Shown here one piece after another: positions 40,946-49,326 of a DNA stretch of 64,000 bases (the stretch's first letter is position 1; every line of letters starts with the position of its first letter). Location: positions 1,054,001-1,118,000 of the forward strand of contig CAVSUJ010000001.1 in assembly GCA_963731205.1 (NCBI GenBank), in the 5' to 3' direction. The notes under the pieces were generated by a model. That model worked only from the letters and a program-made list of their open reading frames with translations, was not told the DNA's origin and did no database searches. The stretch comes from DATAZK01 sp963731205. Lineage in GTDB: Bacteria; Actinomycetota; Actinomycetes; Frankiales; Frankiaceae. The translations under genes were made by a program, and so were the position numbers.

Positions 40946-40980
40946 GTGAGCCCGCCCGGCGAAAGCCGCGGCGGGCTCAC
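40946..40980. terminator. Bidirectional GAAA-loop hairpin after glnA
   Basis: The outer stem GTGAGCCCGCC (40946-40956) pairs with 40970-40980, and the inner stem CGGC (40957-40960) pairs with GCCG (40965-40968) around a GAAA loop, with one bulged C. It overlaps the last codon and stop of the convergent tetR gene and can end both transcripts. The architecture matches the hairpin at 7014-7052. Confidence 0.8.
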
Positions 40981-41525
40981 TGCGTGGCGGCGGCGAGCAG
41001 GGCGAGGAACCGCTCGTAGGCCGCGTCGACGCCGACCTCGTCGCCCGTGGCGACGAGGTCGAGCAGCAGCCCCCGCGTCACGGCGAGGCCCAGGCGCACG
41101 AGCGGCGCGTCCACACCGGCCGGGGCTTCTTCGGCGACCGCGGCGAGCCAGCCGTCAACGGCGCCGGGCACCAGCCGGTCAAACGGCTCCTCCCCCTGCG
41201 TCGCCCGCGCGTAGCACTCGAAGAACAGCCGCTCGAACGGGCGGAGCTCCGGTGCACGCAGCGCGCTCCACATGTCGGCCGCAGCACGTATCGGATCGTC
41301 GGGCAGCGCGGCGAGGTTGGCGAGCTGGCGGCGCTCCACTTCCTCGACGACCGCGACGAGCAACTCCTCGCGTGAGCCGAAGTGGTGCAGCAACATCCGG
41401 TGGCTGGTGCCGGCGGCCGCCGCGATGTCGCGCAGGGAACGATGCCCGATTCCCGTCTCGGCCATCGTGTCGATGACGGCGAGCAGGAGCTCCCGGCGGC
41501 GCTGCAGATCGCGGCTAGGTGGCAC
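40977..41525 (-). CDS. TetR-family transcriptional regulator
   Basis: A 182-residue repressor. The N-terminal helix-turn-helix reads RRRELLLAVIDTMAETGIGH then SLRDIAAAAGTSHRMLLHHFGSREELL, a typical TetR recognition region. The C-terminal ligand domain (about 60-182) is not assignable. It overlaps the upstream SRPBCC gene by 11 bp, so both are transcribed from the promoter at 41960 and the regulator very probably binds the palindrome there. Confidence 0.9.
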   Translation of the reverse strand: MPPSRDLQRRRELLLAVIDTMAETGIGHRSLRDIAAAAGTSHRMLLHHFGSREELLVAVVEEVERRQLANLAALPDDPIRAAADMWSALRAPELRPFERLFFECYARATQGEEPFDRLVPGAVDGWLAAVAEEAPAGVDAPLVRLGLAVTRGLLLDLVATGDEVGVDAAYERFLALLAAATQ

Positions 41526-41952
41526 GTGGGCGTACCTGCTCGCTGGCCTTCTTCAGGCCCTCCCCCTCGAGCGCCAGGTAGCGCTTCGTCAGCCGCCTCA
41601 TCAGCACGGCAACCATCATGCCGACGACGCCGCGCTGATCGATGGACTGCGCCACGGTGCAGGCCGAGGTGCCGCGCGGGGTGATCTCATGCGTCGCGGT
41701 TGTGGTCGCACCTGACGCGCGGACGACCCACGTCCAGGAGCGCCCGGGGGCGACCTCGGTGACCTCCCAGACCAGGAGGGGCATCCGGGGTTGCTTGATC
41801 CGGAATCGGTGCCCGACCTCGATGGCCGGACCGTCGAGCGGCTCCACCGACGACACCGACGCCGTCCAGGTGGGCCACTGCTCTACGTCGGTGAACACCT
41901 CCCACACCCGCTCGGCGGGTGCGGCGATGTCGACGGAAGCTCGAGTAATCAT
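41515..41952 (-). CDS. SRPBCC (polyketide cyclase/START-like) family protein
   Basis: A 145-residue hydrophobic-pocket protein. The start SVDIAAPAERVWEVFTDVEQWPTWTASV is the classical SRPBCC opening (in part: APAERVWEVFTDVEQWP), followed by RFRIKQPRMPLLVWEVTEVAPG. Members bind lipids, polyketides or small aromatic compounds, and no catalytic residue can be named. It is the first gene of a two-gene operon with the TetR regulator. Its start codon lies inside the palindromic operator, so repressor binding would block both transcription and the very start of the message. Confidence 0.87.
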   Translation of the reverse strand: MITRASVDIAAPAERVWEVFTDVEQWPTWTASVSSVEPLDGPAIEVGHRFRIKQPRMPLLVWEVTEVAPGRSWTWVVRASGATTTATHEITPRGTSACTVAQSIDQRGVVGMMVAVLMRRLTKRYLALEGEGLKKASEQVRPRAT

Positions 41953-41969
41953 GTACCAGATGGTACATG
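41950..41969. promoter_or_regulatory. Perfect 20-bp palindromic operator over the -10 and start codon
   Basis: CATGTACC-AGAT-GGTACATG reads as a perfect inverted repeat. On the minus strand it contains TACCAT (-10, 41960-41965), a 7-nt gap and the ATG at 41952. It is the best candidate for the binding site of the downstream TetR regulator. Confidence 0.75.
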
Positions 41970-42060
41970 ATGTCGGGAGTGGCTTTTCCCGGACTGGCCC
42001 CGAGCCGTCATGCGGGCCGATACGTTGCAGAGCAATTCATGTGTTGGAGGAGAGCCCCAC

Positions 42061-42876
42061 GTGCTTGCTCGGCTGGCGCGCCTGATCGTCGCCGGGGTGA
42101 CGATCAGCGCCGCGCTCGGGGCCCATAGCGCGCACCGCGAACCCGCGCCGCCGCTGCGCGTCGAGCTGTGGGGCGATTCCATGGGCATGCAGTCGGCGCC
42201 CGCTTTCTCCTTCCTGCTGGGCCTGTCGGGCAACGCCGTGACTGCCAACCACACGTTTCCCGGCACGGCGATCTGCGACTGGCTCTCCGACATCCGCAGC
42301 GAGGTCGACCCCGCGAACCCCGCCGGCTTTCATCCCCAGGCCGCCGTCTTCGTCTTCTCCGGGGTCTCCTACACCCCGTGCATGCGAGGACCGAACGGCA
42401 CCGAACTCGCCGGACAAGCGTTGCTCGACAAGTACGAAGCAGACGCAGCGCAAGCGATCGCGATCTTCGCCAAAGCGCATGTCCCGGTGTATTTCGCGAG
42501 CGTGCCGATCTCACGCGAGGAGGCCGCTTTCGGCGCGGTCGGCGACGACCCGCTCGGCAAGCTGTACTCGAAGCTGCCTGCCCGCTTCCCGGGAGGTATC
42601 GCCCGGTTCGTCGACGCTGCCCTCGCCGTCGAGTGGCACGGGCACTACACCGACACGCTCCCTTGTGTGAAAGGTGAGTCGTGCACGGGTCGGTGGTCCG
42701 ACGGCACCAAGACGGTCGTGGTCCGGGAGGCCGATGGGAAACATTTCTGCCCCGTGGCCGAGGTGCCCACCGGCGACAGTTTCGGTTTCTCGGCCTGTCC
42801 CGTCGTCATGCCGGGCGCGCTGCGGTTCATGGGTGCCATCACCACCAAGGTCCTGCACGACTTCGATCTGACGTGA
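42061..42876 (+). CDS. Secreted SGNH-like hydrolase or acyl-transfer-associated protein
   Basis: A 271-residue exported protein. The signal peptide is LARLARLIVAGVTISAALGAHSA. The mature part opens with VELWGDSMGMQSAPAF, a GDS-type motif with the Ser nucleophile, resembling SGNH domains found in cell-surface acyltransferases. Four Cys residues (IC, PC, PC, SC pairs) suggest disulfides. The GTG at 42061 follows GGAGGAG; the ATG at 42010 would spoil the signal peptide. The substrate is unknown. It is transcribed divergently from the SRPBCC-TetR operon. Confidence 0.75.
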   Translation: MLARLARLIVAGVTISAALGAHSAHREPAPPLRVELWGDSMGMQSAPAFSFLLGLSGNAVTANHTFPGTAICDWLSDIRSEVDPANPAGFHPQAAVFVFSGVSYTPCMRGPNGTELAGQALLDKYEADAAQAIAIFAKAHVPVYFASVPISREEAAFGAVGDDPLGKLYSKLPARFPGGIARFVDAALAVEWHGHYTDTLPCVKGESCTGRWSDGTKTVVVREADGKHFCPVAEVPTGDSFGFSACPVVMPGALRFMGAITTKVLHDFDLT

Positions 42877-42878
42877 CC

Positions 42879-42894
42879 TGTCCGATAACGGACA
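42879..42894. repeat. Short inverted repeat in the gap before the PAP2 gene
   Basis: TGTCCG-ATAA-CGGACA begins 2 bp after the SGNH gene stop. It may be a weak terminator or an operator. The 160-bp gap (42877-43036) otherwise holds only the ribosome site TAGGAGA before the GTG at 43037. Confidence 0.4.
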
Positions 42895-43036
42895 CAAGCG
42901 TCGGCTGTTGTCCGTCCGTGGGAAATGTTTGGCATGTCGGCAGCGCTGAAGGGAAGATGACCTTCAGGTGAATGAGGAGCGACAGGCCGACGCAGGTAGC
43001 CCGTCGCGGCGCACCGAGTTATAGGAGAATGTCGAC

Positions 43037-43867
43037 GTGGTCTCTAATCCGCTGGCAGCCGAGAAGGCTGTCGAGGCGGCCGAGGAGACCCACGACGAGA
43101 CTCAGATCAAGGCCGCCAAGGCCATCCGCCGCCGCACATATTTCTTCGAGGCCGCGCTCATCCTGGTGGCCTATTTCGTCTACGGCTGGGTGCGTGGCCT
43201 GGTAGAAGGCCACACCGGCGATGCGATTCACCGGGCGCAGCAGCTCGTCAGGCTCGAGCGATCGCTGCACATCTACCACGAAAAGGCGATCAACCACTTC
43301 GTCGCGAGCCAGCACTGGCTGGCCTACATCTGCGACTACTGGTACGCGATCATGCATTTCCTGGTCACGATCGCGGTCGGGGTCTGGGTGTACTGGAAGC
43401 ACCCGGAGTGGGCCCGCCAGCTGCGCACCGCTTGGTACTCGATGAATGTCGTCGCGATCTTCGGCTTCGCCTTCCTGCCGCTGGCGCCGCCCCGGCTGCT
43501 TCCGGGCGGGGGCTTCATCGACACCGTCGTGAAGTTCCACACCTGGGGGTCATGGGGAAGCAAGAGTGTCTCCAAGGACGCCAACCTCTACGCCGCCATG
43601 CCGTCGATGCACATCGGCTGGTCGCTGTGGGTGGCATTCGCCGTGGTACTGCTCGCCCGGCGCACCTGGGTGCGGGTACTGGGCGCGCTGTATCCCGTCG
43701 CGACGCTCTTCGTCATCATCGGAACGGCCAACCACTACTTCATGGACGCGGTCGGCGGCGTGGTCGCGTGCCTCGGCGGGATCCTGATCGCCCGGCTGAT
43801 CACCCGGCGGCAGGTCCTGCCGCCGTTGCACCGGCCGAAGCCCTTGTCGGCGTACAACGAGCACTAG
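43037..43867 (+). CDS. PAP2-superfamily membrane phosphatase or lipid-head-group transferase
   Basis: A 276-residue integral membrane protein with six segments. The PAP2 motifs AMPSMHIGWSLWVAF and GTANHYFMDAVGG carry the two catalytic His residues, and the N-terminal KxxxxxxRP-type motif is weak. The pattern resembles the inositol-phosphorylceramide-synthase-like subgroup, whose actinobacterial members act on lipid phosphates or inositol lipids; the exact substrate is unknown. The first 35 residues are charged and cytoplasmic. Its TAG stop and that of the convergent membrane protein share the four bases CTAG. Confidence 0.87.
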   Translation: MVSNPLAAEKAVEAAEETHDETQIKAAKAIRRRTYFFEAALILVAYFVYGWVRGLVEGHTGDAIHRAQQLVRLERSLHIYHEKAINHFVASQHWLAYICDYWYAIMHFLVTIAVGVWVYWKHPEWARQLRTAWYSMNVVAIFGFAFLPLAPPRLLPGGGFIDTVVKFHTWGSWGSKSVSKDANLYAAMPSMHIGWSLWVAFAVVLLARRTWVRVLGALYPVATLFVIIGTANHYFMDAVGGVVACLGGILIARLITRRQVLPPLHRPKPLSAYNEH

Positions 43868-45330
43868 CCGGCGGAGATCCTCACCGGGCCCGCGTTCTTG
43901 GCCTGCACGTACGTCCACTCGCCCCGTTGGCGGATCGAGCCGTTGCTCACCCGTAGCCAGCGCGACCAGTGCAGCTGCAGCACTCCTGACGCGCCGGCCC
44001 GCGGCGCCTCGAGCTGCACCGAGGAACGTCCGACCGAGGTAGCGGTGAGGGTCCCGCTGACGAGCGGCGCGGGGTGGCTGACGGCGTAGAGCGTCCAGTT
44101 GCTGCTTCGCCAGACCGGGGTCAAATAGTCCAGGCCCTTGCGCACCAGCCGCGCTTCGGAGGTCGCGGCGAAGTCGAGCTTGGCGTTGGGCAGCGCCACC
44201 CAGGCCACGGCGTACTCATCGAGGAACTGCCGGTAGCTGGCCGCGTCGAGGCGCGCCCGGCCATAGAAGATGGGGTTGCGGGCGTCGTCGACCTGGCGCT
44301 CCCATCCCCGCGCGATCGGGATCTTCTCCGCGACGTACGCCGACGACCAGTGCGTACGCGGGTCGATCACCTCGACCCTGCGGGTGCCGTCCCAGCGATG
44401 CTCGAGTTCGGCGATCAGCGGCGTGTAGAACGAGCGCGACGCGCTGGCATCTCGGGAGTGCCGCAATTCGGCTCCGACGTTGCGCTCCGCCCACCACACC
44501 AGCGGAACGGCGACGAGGACCACGGCGAATGCGGGCAGCGGCGAATACGCCAGCAGCATCGGCAGACCCCACAGCAGCGCGAACCGTTCCGCGTTGCTCC
44601 CGATCGGACTGGTGACCAGGTACGCGCCCAGCACCAGCACCAGCGACGCGACCGCTCCCCAACGGGCGAGCCGGGCCCGGCGCCCGTAGAGAGCCGGGAT
44701 GAGGCCGATCGAGGCATAAAGCGAAGGCTTGAGCGCATCGCGGGTGAACGGCATGCGGCCGGGGTCAGGGAAGAGCACCGCGACCGCGATGACCGGGATC
44801 GTCGCTGCCACCCCGAGGCCGAACGCGCGTTTGCGCCAGCCGGGGGCGAAGATCACCAGCACAGCAGCCACGAGGCCGAGAAAAAGTGCTGCGACCGGAC
44901 TCGCCAGCCCGCTCAGCATCGCCGGCAACGCCGCCCACCACGTGCGTCCGGCCTGCAGCAGGCGCAGGCTTGCGAGCGCCAGCGCGACCCCTACGGCGAA
45001 GGTCACCCGGCCTGCCAGCAGATTGGTGGTCAGCAACAGCGCGAAGGCGATCGCCGAAAGCGTCGGGCGCAGCGCCCCGCGCAGCAATCCGGGGAAGAGC
45101 GCCGCTGCGGCCACTGTCGCGACAGCGCCGACGAACGACACCGAGAACACGTGCATCAGCGGCGGCACGAGCACGCTGTAGCCCGGCGTGTGGACACCTG
45201 CGAACCAGCCGGTCCAGTAGATGACCGCGCCCGCGGTGTCGGCCCGTGCCGTCTGCGCGGCCAGATCGGGCACCGGGGGAACCCAGAACAGGTAGCCGAC
45301 CGCGAGCACCGCGCTGAGCGCCCCGGCCAC
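43864..45330 (-). CDS. GT-C-like polytopic membrane protein
   Basis: A hydrophobic protein with about ten segments in the first 330 residues, then an extracytoplasmic C-terminal domain of about 170 residues (EVIDPRTHWSSAYVAEKIPIARGWERQ and a Trp-rich SSNWTLYAV). This layout is typical of actinobacterial GT-C glycosyltransferases or their relatives, but no diagnostic acidic motif is clear, so the function is open. The start is uncertain: the GTG at 45330 is the first normal start after the hydrolase stop; coding character extends slightly upstream to near 45369. It probably belongs to the glnE-hydrolase transcript. Confidence 0.65.
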   Translation of the reverse strand: MAGALSAVLAVGYLFWVPPVPDLAAQTARADTAGAVIYWTGWFAGVHTPGYSVLVPPLMHVFSVSFVGAVATVAAAALFPGLLRGALRPTLSAIAFALLLTTNLLAGRVTFAVGVALALASLRLLQAGRTWWAALPAMLSGLASPVAALFLGLVAAVLVIFAPGWRKRAFGLGVAATIPVIAVAVLFPDPGRMPFTRDALKPSLYASIGLIPALYGRRARLARWGAVASLVLVLGAYLVTSPIGSNAERFALLWGLPMLLAYSPLPAFAVVLVAVPLVWWAERNVGAELRHSRDASASRSFYTPLIAELEHRWDGTRRVEVIDPRTHWSSAYVAEKIPIARGWERQVDDARNPIFYGRARLDAASYRQFLDEYAVAWVALPNAKLDFAATSEARLVRKGLDYLTPVWRSSNWTLYAVSHPAPLVSGTLTATSVGRSSVQLEAPRAGASGVLQLHWSRWLRVSNGSIRQRGEWTYVQAKNAGPVRISAG

Positions 45331-45365
45331 GGCGGCCGGACGATGGGCCGCACTCGTGGCGGACG

Positions 45366-46121
45366 TCAGGACGCGAGCAGGACTTCGCACAGCAGGGCCG
45401 CGACGAGCGGGGCCGCGGTGAGGTGGGGGGCGGAGCCGACCCCGGGGATGGTGATCATGTCGACGGTCGTCGGGTCGACGCAGCGGCCGAGCGCGGACAC
45501 GACCTTCTCCCCGTAGCGCGGCCGCAGCCGGCGGGCCTGGGCGCCCCAGATGACGCGGCTGCGCTCCGGGCGAGGAAGGCCGGTCAGGTCCGGGTCGGCG
45601 GTGAGATAACCGCGCTGGAGGGCGTCGGGCCGGGCGCCGGCCTCGGCGAGCAGGCGGGAGCGCTTGAGTCCTGGCGCTGGGTCTGCGGGCCCGGCTGGAA
45701 GCCACGGCGGCCAGCCGCCGCCGATGACGACAAGCCGGCGTACCAGCTCCGGCCGGGCCGCGGCCAACGCGATCGCGATCGTCGCTCCCCAACCATGACC
45801 CACGACGTCGACCGGGCCGTCGACCTCCTCCAACGCAACTGCCGCCATCGTCGCGGCGACGGCCGAGAGTGCGTAGCTTCCCCGCGCTTCCGAGCCACCG
45901 AAACCCGGGAGGTCAGCCGCGAGCAAGCGAAGCGACCGCGGCAGGCGCGACGCCACCTCGCGCCAGACAGCGGAGGTCTCGTCGAGCCCGTGCAGCAGCA
46001 GCGCCGGGACCGCTGAAGCGGCCGCATCGGACTGGCCGGCTCCCATTCGGCGCAGCGCGATCCGTCGCCCGTCCGCAGCGACCGACTCGGGTTCGGTCCA
46101 CGGCGCGTAAGCGAGGGTCAC
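45366..46121 (-). CDS. Alpha/beta-fold hydrolase
   Basis: A 251-residue serine hydrolase. The family opening LLLHGLDETSAVWREVASRLP carries the oxyanion HG. The cap/core strand is LLAADLPGFGGS, and the nucleophile elbow reads DVVGHGWGATIAIAL, where a Gly or Trp stands around the expected Ser (GHGWG instead of GHSxG). This may mean an altered nucleophile. A C-terminal His is not obvious. The GTG at 46121 overlaps the glnE stop by 4 bp. The substrate is unknown. Confidence 0.8.
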   Translation of the reverse strand: MTLAYAPWTEPESVAADGRRIALRRMGAGQSDAAASAVPALLLHGLDETSAVWREVASRLPRSLRLLAADLPGFGGSEARGSYALSAVAATMAAVALEEVDGPVDVVGHGWGATIAIALAAARPELVRRLVVIGGGWPPWLPAGPADPAPGLKRSRLLAEAGARPDALQRGYLTADPDLTGLPRPERSRVIWGAQARRLRPRYGEKVVSALGRCVDPTTVDMITIPGVGSAPHLTAAPLVAALLCEVLLAS

Positions 46122-49100
46122 TCGCCGACCCTACGAAAGACCTCTGTGGCCACCGCGCGGGCGCGCCGTCCACGTTCACGATGCTCGGTCAGCAGGGCTT
46201 CCCCGTCGGAGCCGTAGCCCAGCACGCGGGCCACGGCCGCCAGCGGTCGTCCTTCCGAGGGCAGGACGTCGGAAGCGCGTCCGGTGGTGAGCACGACCGC
46301 GTTACGTGCCCGCACGACCGACGACCAGGACGTGCGCAACGTCTCCTCCTCGCCGGGCGACAGCAGCCCCGCGTCAGCAGCCGCGGCGAGCACCGGCAGG
46401 GTCGCGGTCGTGCGCAGGCTCGAAACCGTGAAGCCGTAGCGCAGCTGCAGCAGCTGCGCCGCCCATTCGACATCGGTGAGTCCCCCGGGCCCGAGCTTGA
46501 GGTGCAAGGACCGGTCGACTCCGCGCGGAACGCGCTCGCGCTCCATCCGGCCACGCAGCCGCAACACCTCCGAAACCGCCTCGCCCGAAAGGGATTTCGG
46601 ATAGCGGATGTGGTCCGCGAGAGCCGTGAAGCGCAGGCCGATGTCCTGATCGCCGACGATGGGCAGGGCGCGCAGGAGCGCCTGCGCCTCCCAGCCGAGC
46701 GACCAGCGCTCGTAGTAGGCCGCGTACGACGCCAGCGACCGCGTCAGCGGTCCGTGCTTACCCTCGGGCCGCAACCCCGAATCGATGACCAGCGGCGGGT
46801 CGGGACCGGGGACCGCCAGCAACCGGCGCATCGTTTCCGCCACCTCATGTGCCGCCGCGGCAGCCACGGAATCGGCCGGCAGCGGCCCGCCCTCGGGTGC
46901 GTGTGGCTCATGGACGAAGAGCACGTCGGCGTCGCTGCCGTAGCCGAGCTCCCGGCCTCCCAGCCGGCCGACGGCAATCATCGCCATCCGCATCGGCAGC
47001 CCGCCGGGCCCGCATTGGCGCTCACTCTCGACCGTGCGGAGGGCCACCTCGTACGCCGCCTCCAGCGTCGCCTCCGCGGCGGCGGACAGGGCGTTGCCGA
47101 CTTCGGTCACGTCGAGCTGACCGAGCAGATCGGCGCAGGCGACGCGAAAGAGCTCATGGCGGCGGGCGGCCCGGGCGACGCCGACCGTGGCCTGCCATTC
47201 CTGGCCGAGCGCCTCGCGGCGGCGCACTCCGGCCAGCAGGCCGACTTCGAGCTCGGCCCGGGTGCGGGGGCGAAGCCGGTCGCCGCCCCCCAGCAGCCGC
47301 ACCGCTTCCGGCGCACGGGTGAGCAGGTCGGCCACGTACGGGCTGGTGGCGAGCAGGCGCGCCAGGCGCTCCGCGGTCCCGCCGGCCACGGGCGGCCCGA
47401 CCCCGCCCTCGTCACGCAGCAGCCGCAGGTACCAGGGAGTGCGGCCCAGCGCGTCCGAGACCCGCCGGTAGGCGAGCAGCCCCGCATCGGGATCGGCCGC
47501 GTCAGCGAAGGATTCGAGCATCGCCGGCAGCAGCACGCGCTGCACCGCAGCGGTCCGGCTGACGCCGCGGGTGAGCGCCTGCAGATGCCCGAAAGCCGTT
47601 GCAGGATCGGCGAATCCGAGCGCTTCGAGCCGGGTCATGGCACTGCGCTCAGAAAGGCGTACCGACTCATCCGACGCGTCTGCACCCGGCATGGAGAGCT
47701 CGCCGGCGGGCAGCCGGGCAACCGCTGCCAGCAGCGGGCGGTAGAAGAGCTTCTCGTGCAGCCGCCGTACCTCACGGGCGTGACGCTGGCGCTCTTCCTC
47801 GAGGGACGGACCATCGCGAAAGCCGAGACTGCGCGCCAGCCACCGGAGCGTGAAGGGCTCGGTCGGGATGATGTGGGTGCGCCGAAGTCGCTGCAATTGC
47901 AGGCGATGTTCGACGCTACGCAGGAAGCGGTAGGCCGCAGCCAGCGTCACCGCGTCGACCCGTCCGACGTAGCCGCCCGCGGCCAGCGACGCGAGCGCCG
48001 GCAGGGTCGCAGCCTGGCGGATGCTCTCGTCGCTACGGCCATGAACGAGCTGGAGCAGTTGCACGGCGAACTCGATGTCCCGGAGCCCGCCGGGGCCGAG
48101 CTTGACCTCGCGGTCCACCTCCGCGCGCGGCAGCGACTGCACCACACGGCGGCGCATCGCCTGCACATCGGAGACGAAGTTCGGACGCGACGACGCCGCC
48201 CACACCATCGGCGTCACGACCGACATGTACCGGCGGCCGAGCTCGACGTCGCCCGCGAGCGGACGCGCCTTCAGCAGCGCCTGGTACTCCCAGGTGTGGG
48301 CCCAGCGCCGGTAGTACGCCTCGTGGCTCGCCATGCTGCGCACCAGCGGGCCGGCCTTGCCCTCGGGTCGCAATCCCGCGTCGATCGGGAAGATCGAGCC
48401 TTCCGACGTGACCGCTGAACACAGCCGGATGACGCTCTCTGCGAGCCGGGTCGCGATCCGCACGGCGTCGGCTTCGCTGGTCCCGGGACCTGCCTCGCAG
48501 ACGAAGATGACGTCGACATCGCTGGAGTAGTTCAGCTCGAGCGCGCCGCACTTGCCCATCGCGATGATGGCGAACCGGACGTCAGGGGCGTCGGCCGGCA
48601 GCGCCGCCCGCGACTGCGCGAGCGCCGCCTCGATGGCGGCACCGGCGAGGACGGCGAGCCTGTCGGCGACCTCCTCGAGGCGCAACTCACCGGTGAGATC
48701 GCGGGCCGCGATGGCGAGCAGGCCGCGGCGGTGGGCCAGCCGCAGCGCGTCGGCGTCGCCGGGCCGCCCGAATGCCGGCAGGTCATGCCTTCCGGGGGCG
48801 CTGCGCAGGATCCGCCAGTCCCCGGCGTGGCGGACGAGGTGATCACCGAGGGCGGCGCTGGCGCCGAGGACGGCGCAGACCCTTCGCCGCAGCAATTCGT
48901 CCTGGCGTAGCGCCGGTATCAGCGACGGGTCGTTCTCGGCGATCCGGGCGAGCGTCGCCAGCGCGAGATCGGGCGAGGCGGCGGTGGCCACCGTATCGAG
49001 CACCTCGCGGGACAGGTCGAGCTGCTGGGTCAGCGCGATCGCGAGCGGGGCGTCCTCGAAACCCATCCGCGCCATGACCGCCCGCGGTGATGTCGTGCGA

Positions 49101-49159
49101 GCCGGCCCTCGGCGCGGCGCCGGCGCTCCTGGCAAGGACGCAGGATCGGAACCGGCCAC
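46118..49159 (-). CDS. glnE: Glutamine-synthetase adenylyltransferase/deadenylase
   Basis: Bifunctional enzyme of 1013 residues that adenylylates and deadenylylates Tyr of GlnA. Each half has a nucleotidyltransferase domain: the N-terminal one with ELNYSSDVDVIFV (about residue 207) and the C-terminal one with ELGYGSDADVLFVHEP (about 730). Each is followed by a GLRPEGK segment and a KLGPGGL-D-E helical motif. The GTG at 49159 has TAAGGT 7 nt upstream and no ribosome site. It is flanked by its target glnA and by glnA2, as in mycobacteria. Confidence 0.97.
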   Translation of the reverse strand: MAGSDPASLPGAPAPRRGPARTTSPRAVMARMGFEDAPLAIALTQQLDLSREVLDTVATAASPDLALATLARIAENDPSLIPALRQDELLRRRVCAVLGASAALGDHLVRHAGDWRILRSAPGRHDLPAFGRPGDADALRLAHRRGLLAIAARDLTGELRLEEVADRLAVLAGAAIEAALAQSRAALPADAPDVRFAIIAMGKCGALELNYSSDVDVIFVCEAGPGTSEADAVRIATRLAESVIRLCSAVTSEGSIFPIDAGLRPEGKAGPLVRSMASHEAYYRRWAHTWEYQALLKARPLAGDVELGRRYMSVVTPMVWAASSRPNFVSDVQAMRRRVVQSLPRAEVDREVKLGPGGLRDIEFAVQLLQLVHGRSDESIRQAATLPALASLAAGGYVGRVDAVTLAAAYRFLRSVEHRLQLQRLRRTHIIPTEPFTLRWLARSLGFRDGPSLEEERQRHAREVRRLHEKLFYRPLLAAVARLPAGELSMPGADASDESVRLSERSAMTRLEALGFADPATAFGHLQALTRGVSRTAAVQRVLLPAMLESFADAADPDAGLLAYRRVSDALGRTPWYLRLLRDEGGVGPPVAGGTAERLARLLATSPYVADLLTRAPEAVRLLGGGDRLRPRTRAELEVGLLAGVRRREALGQEWQATVGVARAARRHELFRVACADLLGQLDVTEVGNALSAAAEATLEAAYEVALRTVESERQCGPGGLPMRMAMIAVGRLGGRELGYGSDADVLFVHEPHAPEGGPLPADSVAAAAAHEVAETMRRLLAVPGPDPPLVIDSGLRPEGKHGPLTRSLASYAAYYERWSLGWEAQALLRALPIVGDQDIGLRFTALADHIRYPKSLSGEAVSEVLRLRGRMERERVPRGVDRSLHLKLGPGGLTDVEWAAQLLQLRYGFTVSSLRTTATLPVLAAAADAGLLSPGEEETLRTSWSSVVRARNAVVLTTGRASDVLPSEGRPLAAVARVLGYGSDGEALLTEHRERGRRARAVATEVFRRVGE

Positions 49160-49166
49160 CTGGCCA

Positions 49167-49172
49167 ACCTTA
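49167..49172 (-). promoter_or_regulatory. Probable -10 hexamer TAAGGT for glnE
   Basis: TAAGGT on the minus strand lies 7 nt from the GTG at 49159, which predicts a leaderless glnE mRNA. Confidence 0.55.
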
Positions 49173-49326
49173 GAGCCCGCTCCGGGGATGGCAGGGACGA
49201 CGAAAGTAGGTTCAAGGCTTCCGAGCCCTTCCGCCTGCCAGAGATGCGAGCGACCTCCTGACCCACGTCCTGGACGCCACCGCTTCCGCCGCGGAGCGCC
49301 TTCAGGTCTGGCGCGATTCGCGTTCG

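Noticed and set aside
45869..48418. 849-codon plus-strand open frame opposite glnE
   Set aside because: Antisense shadow caused by GC-rich codons; composition is Arg/Gln/His-rich and there are no motifs.
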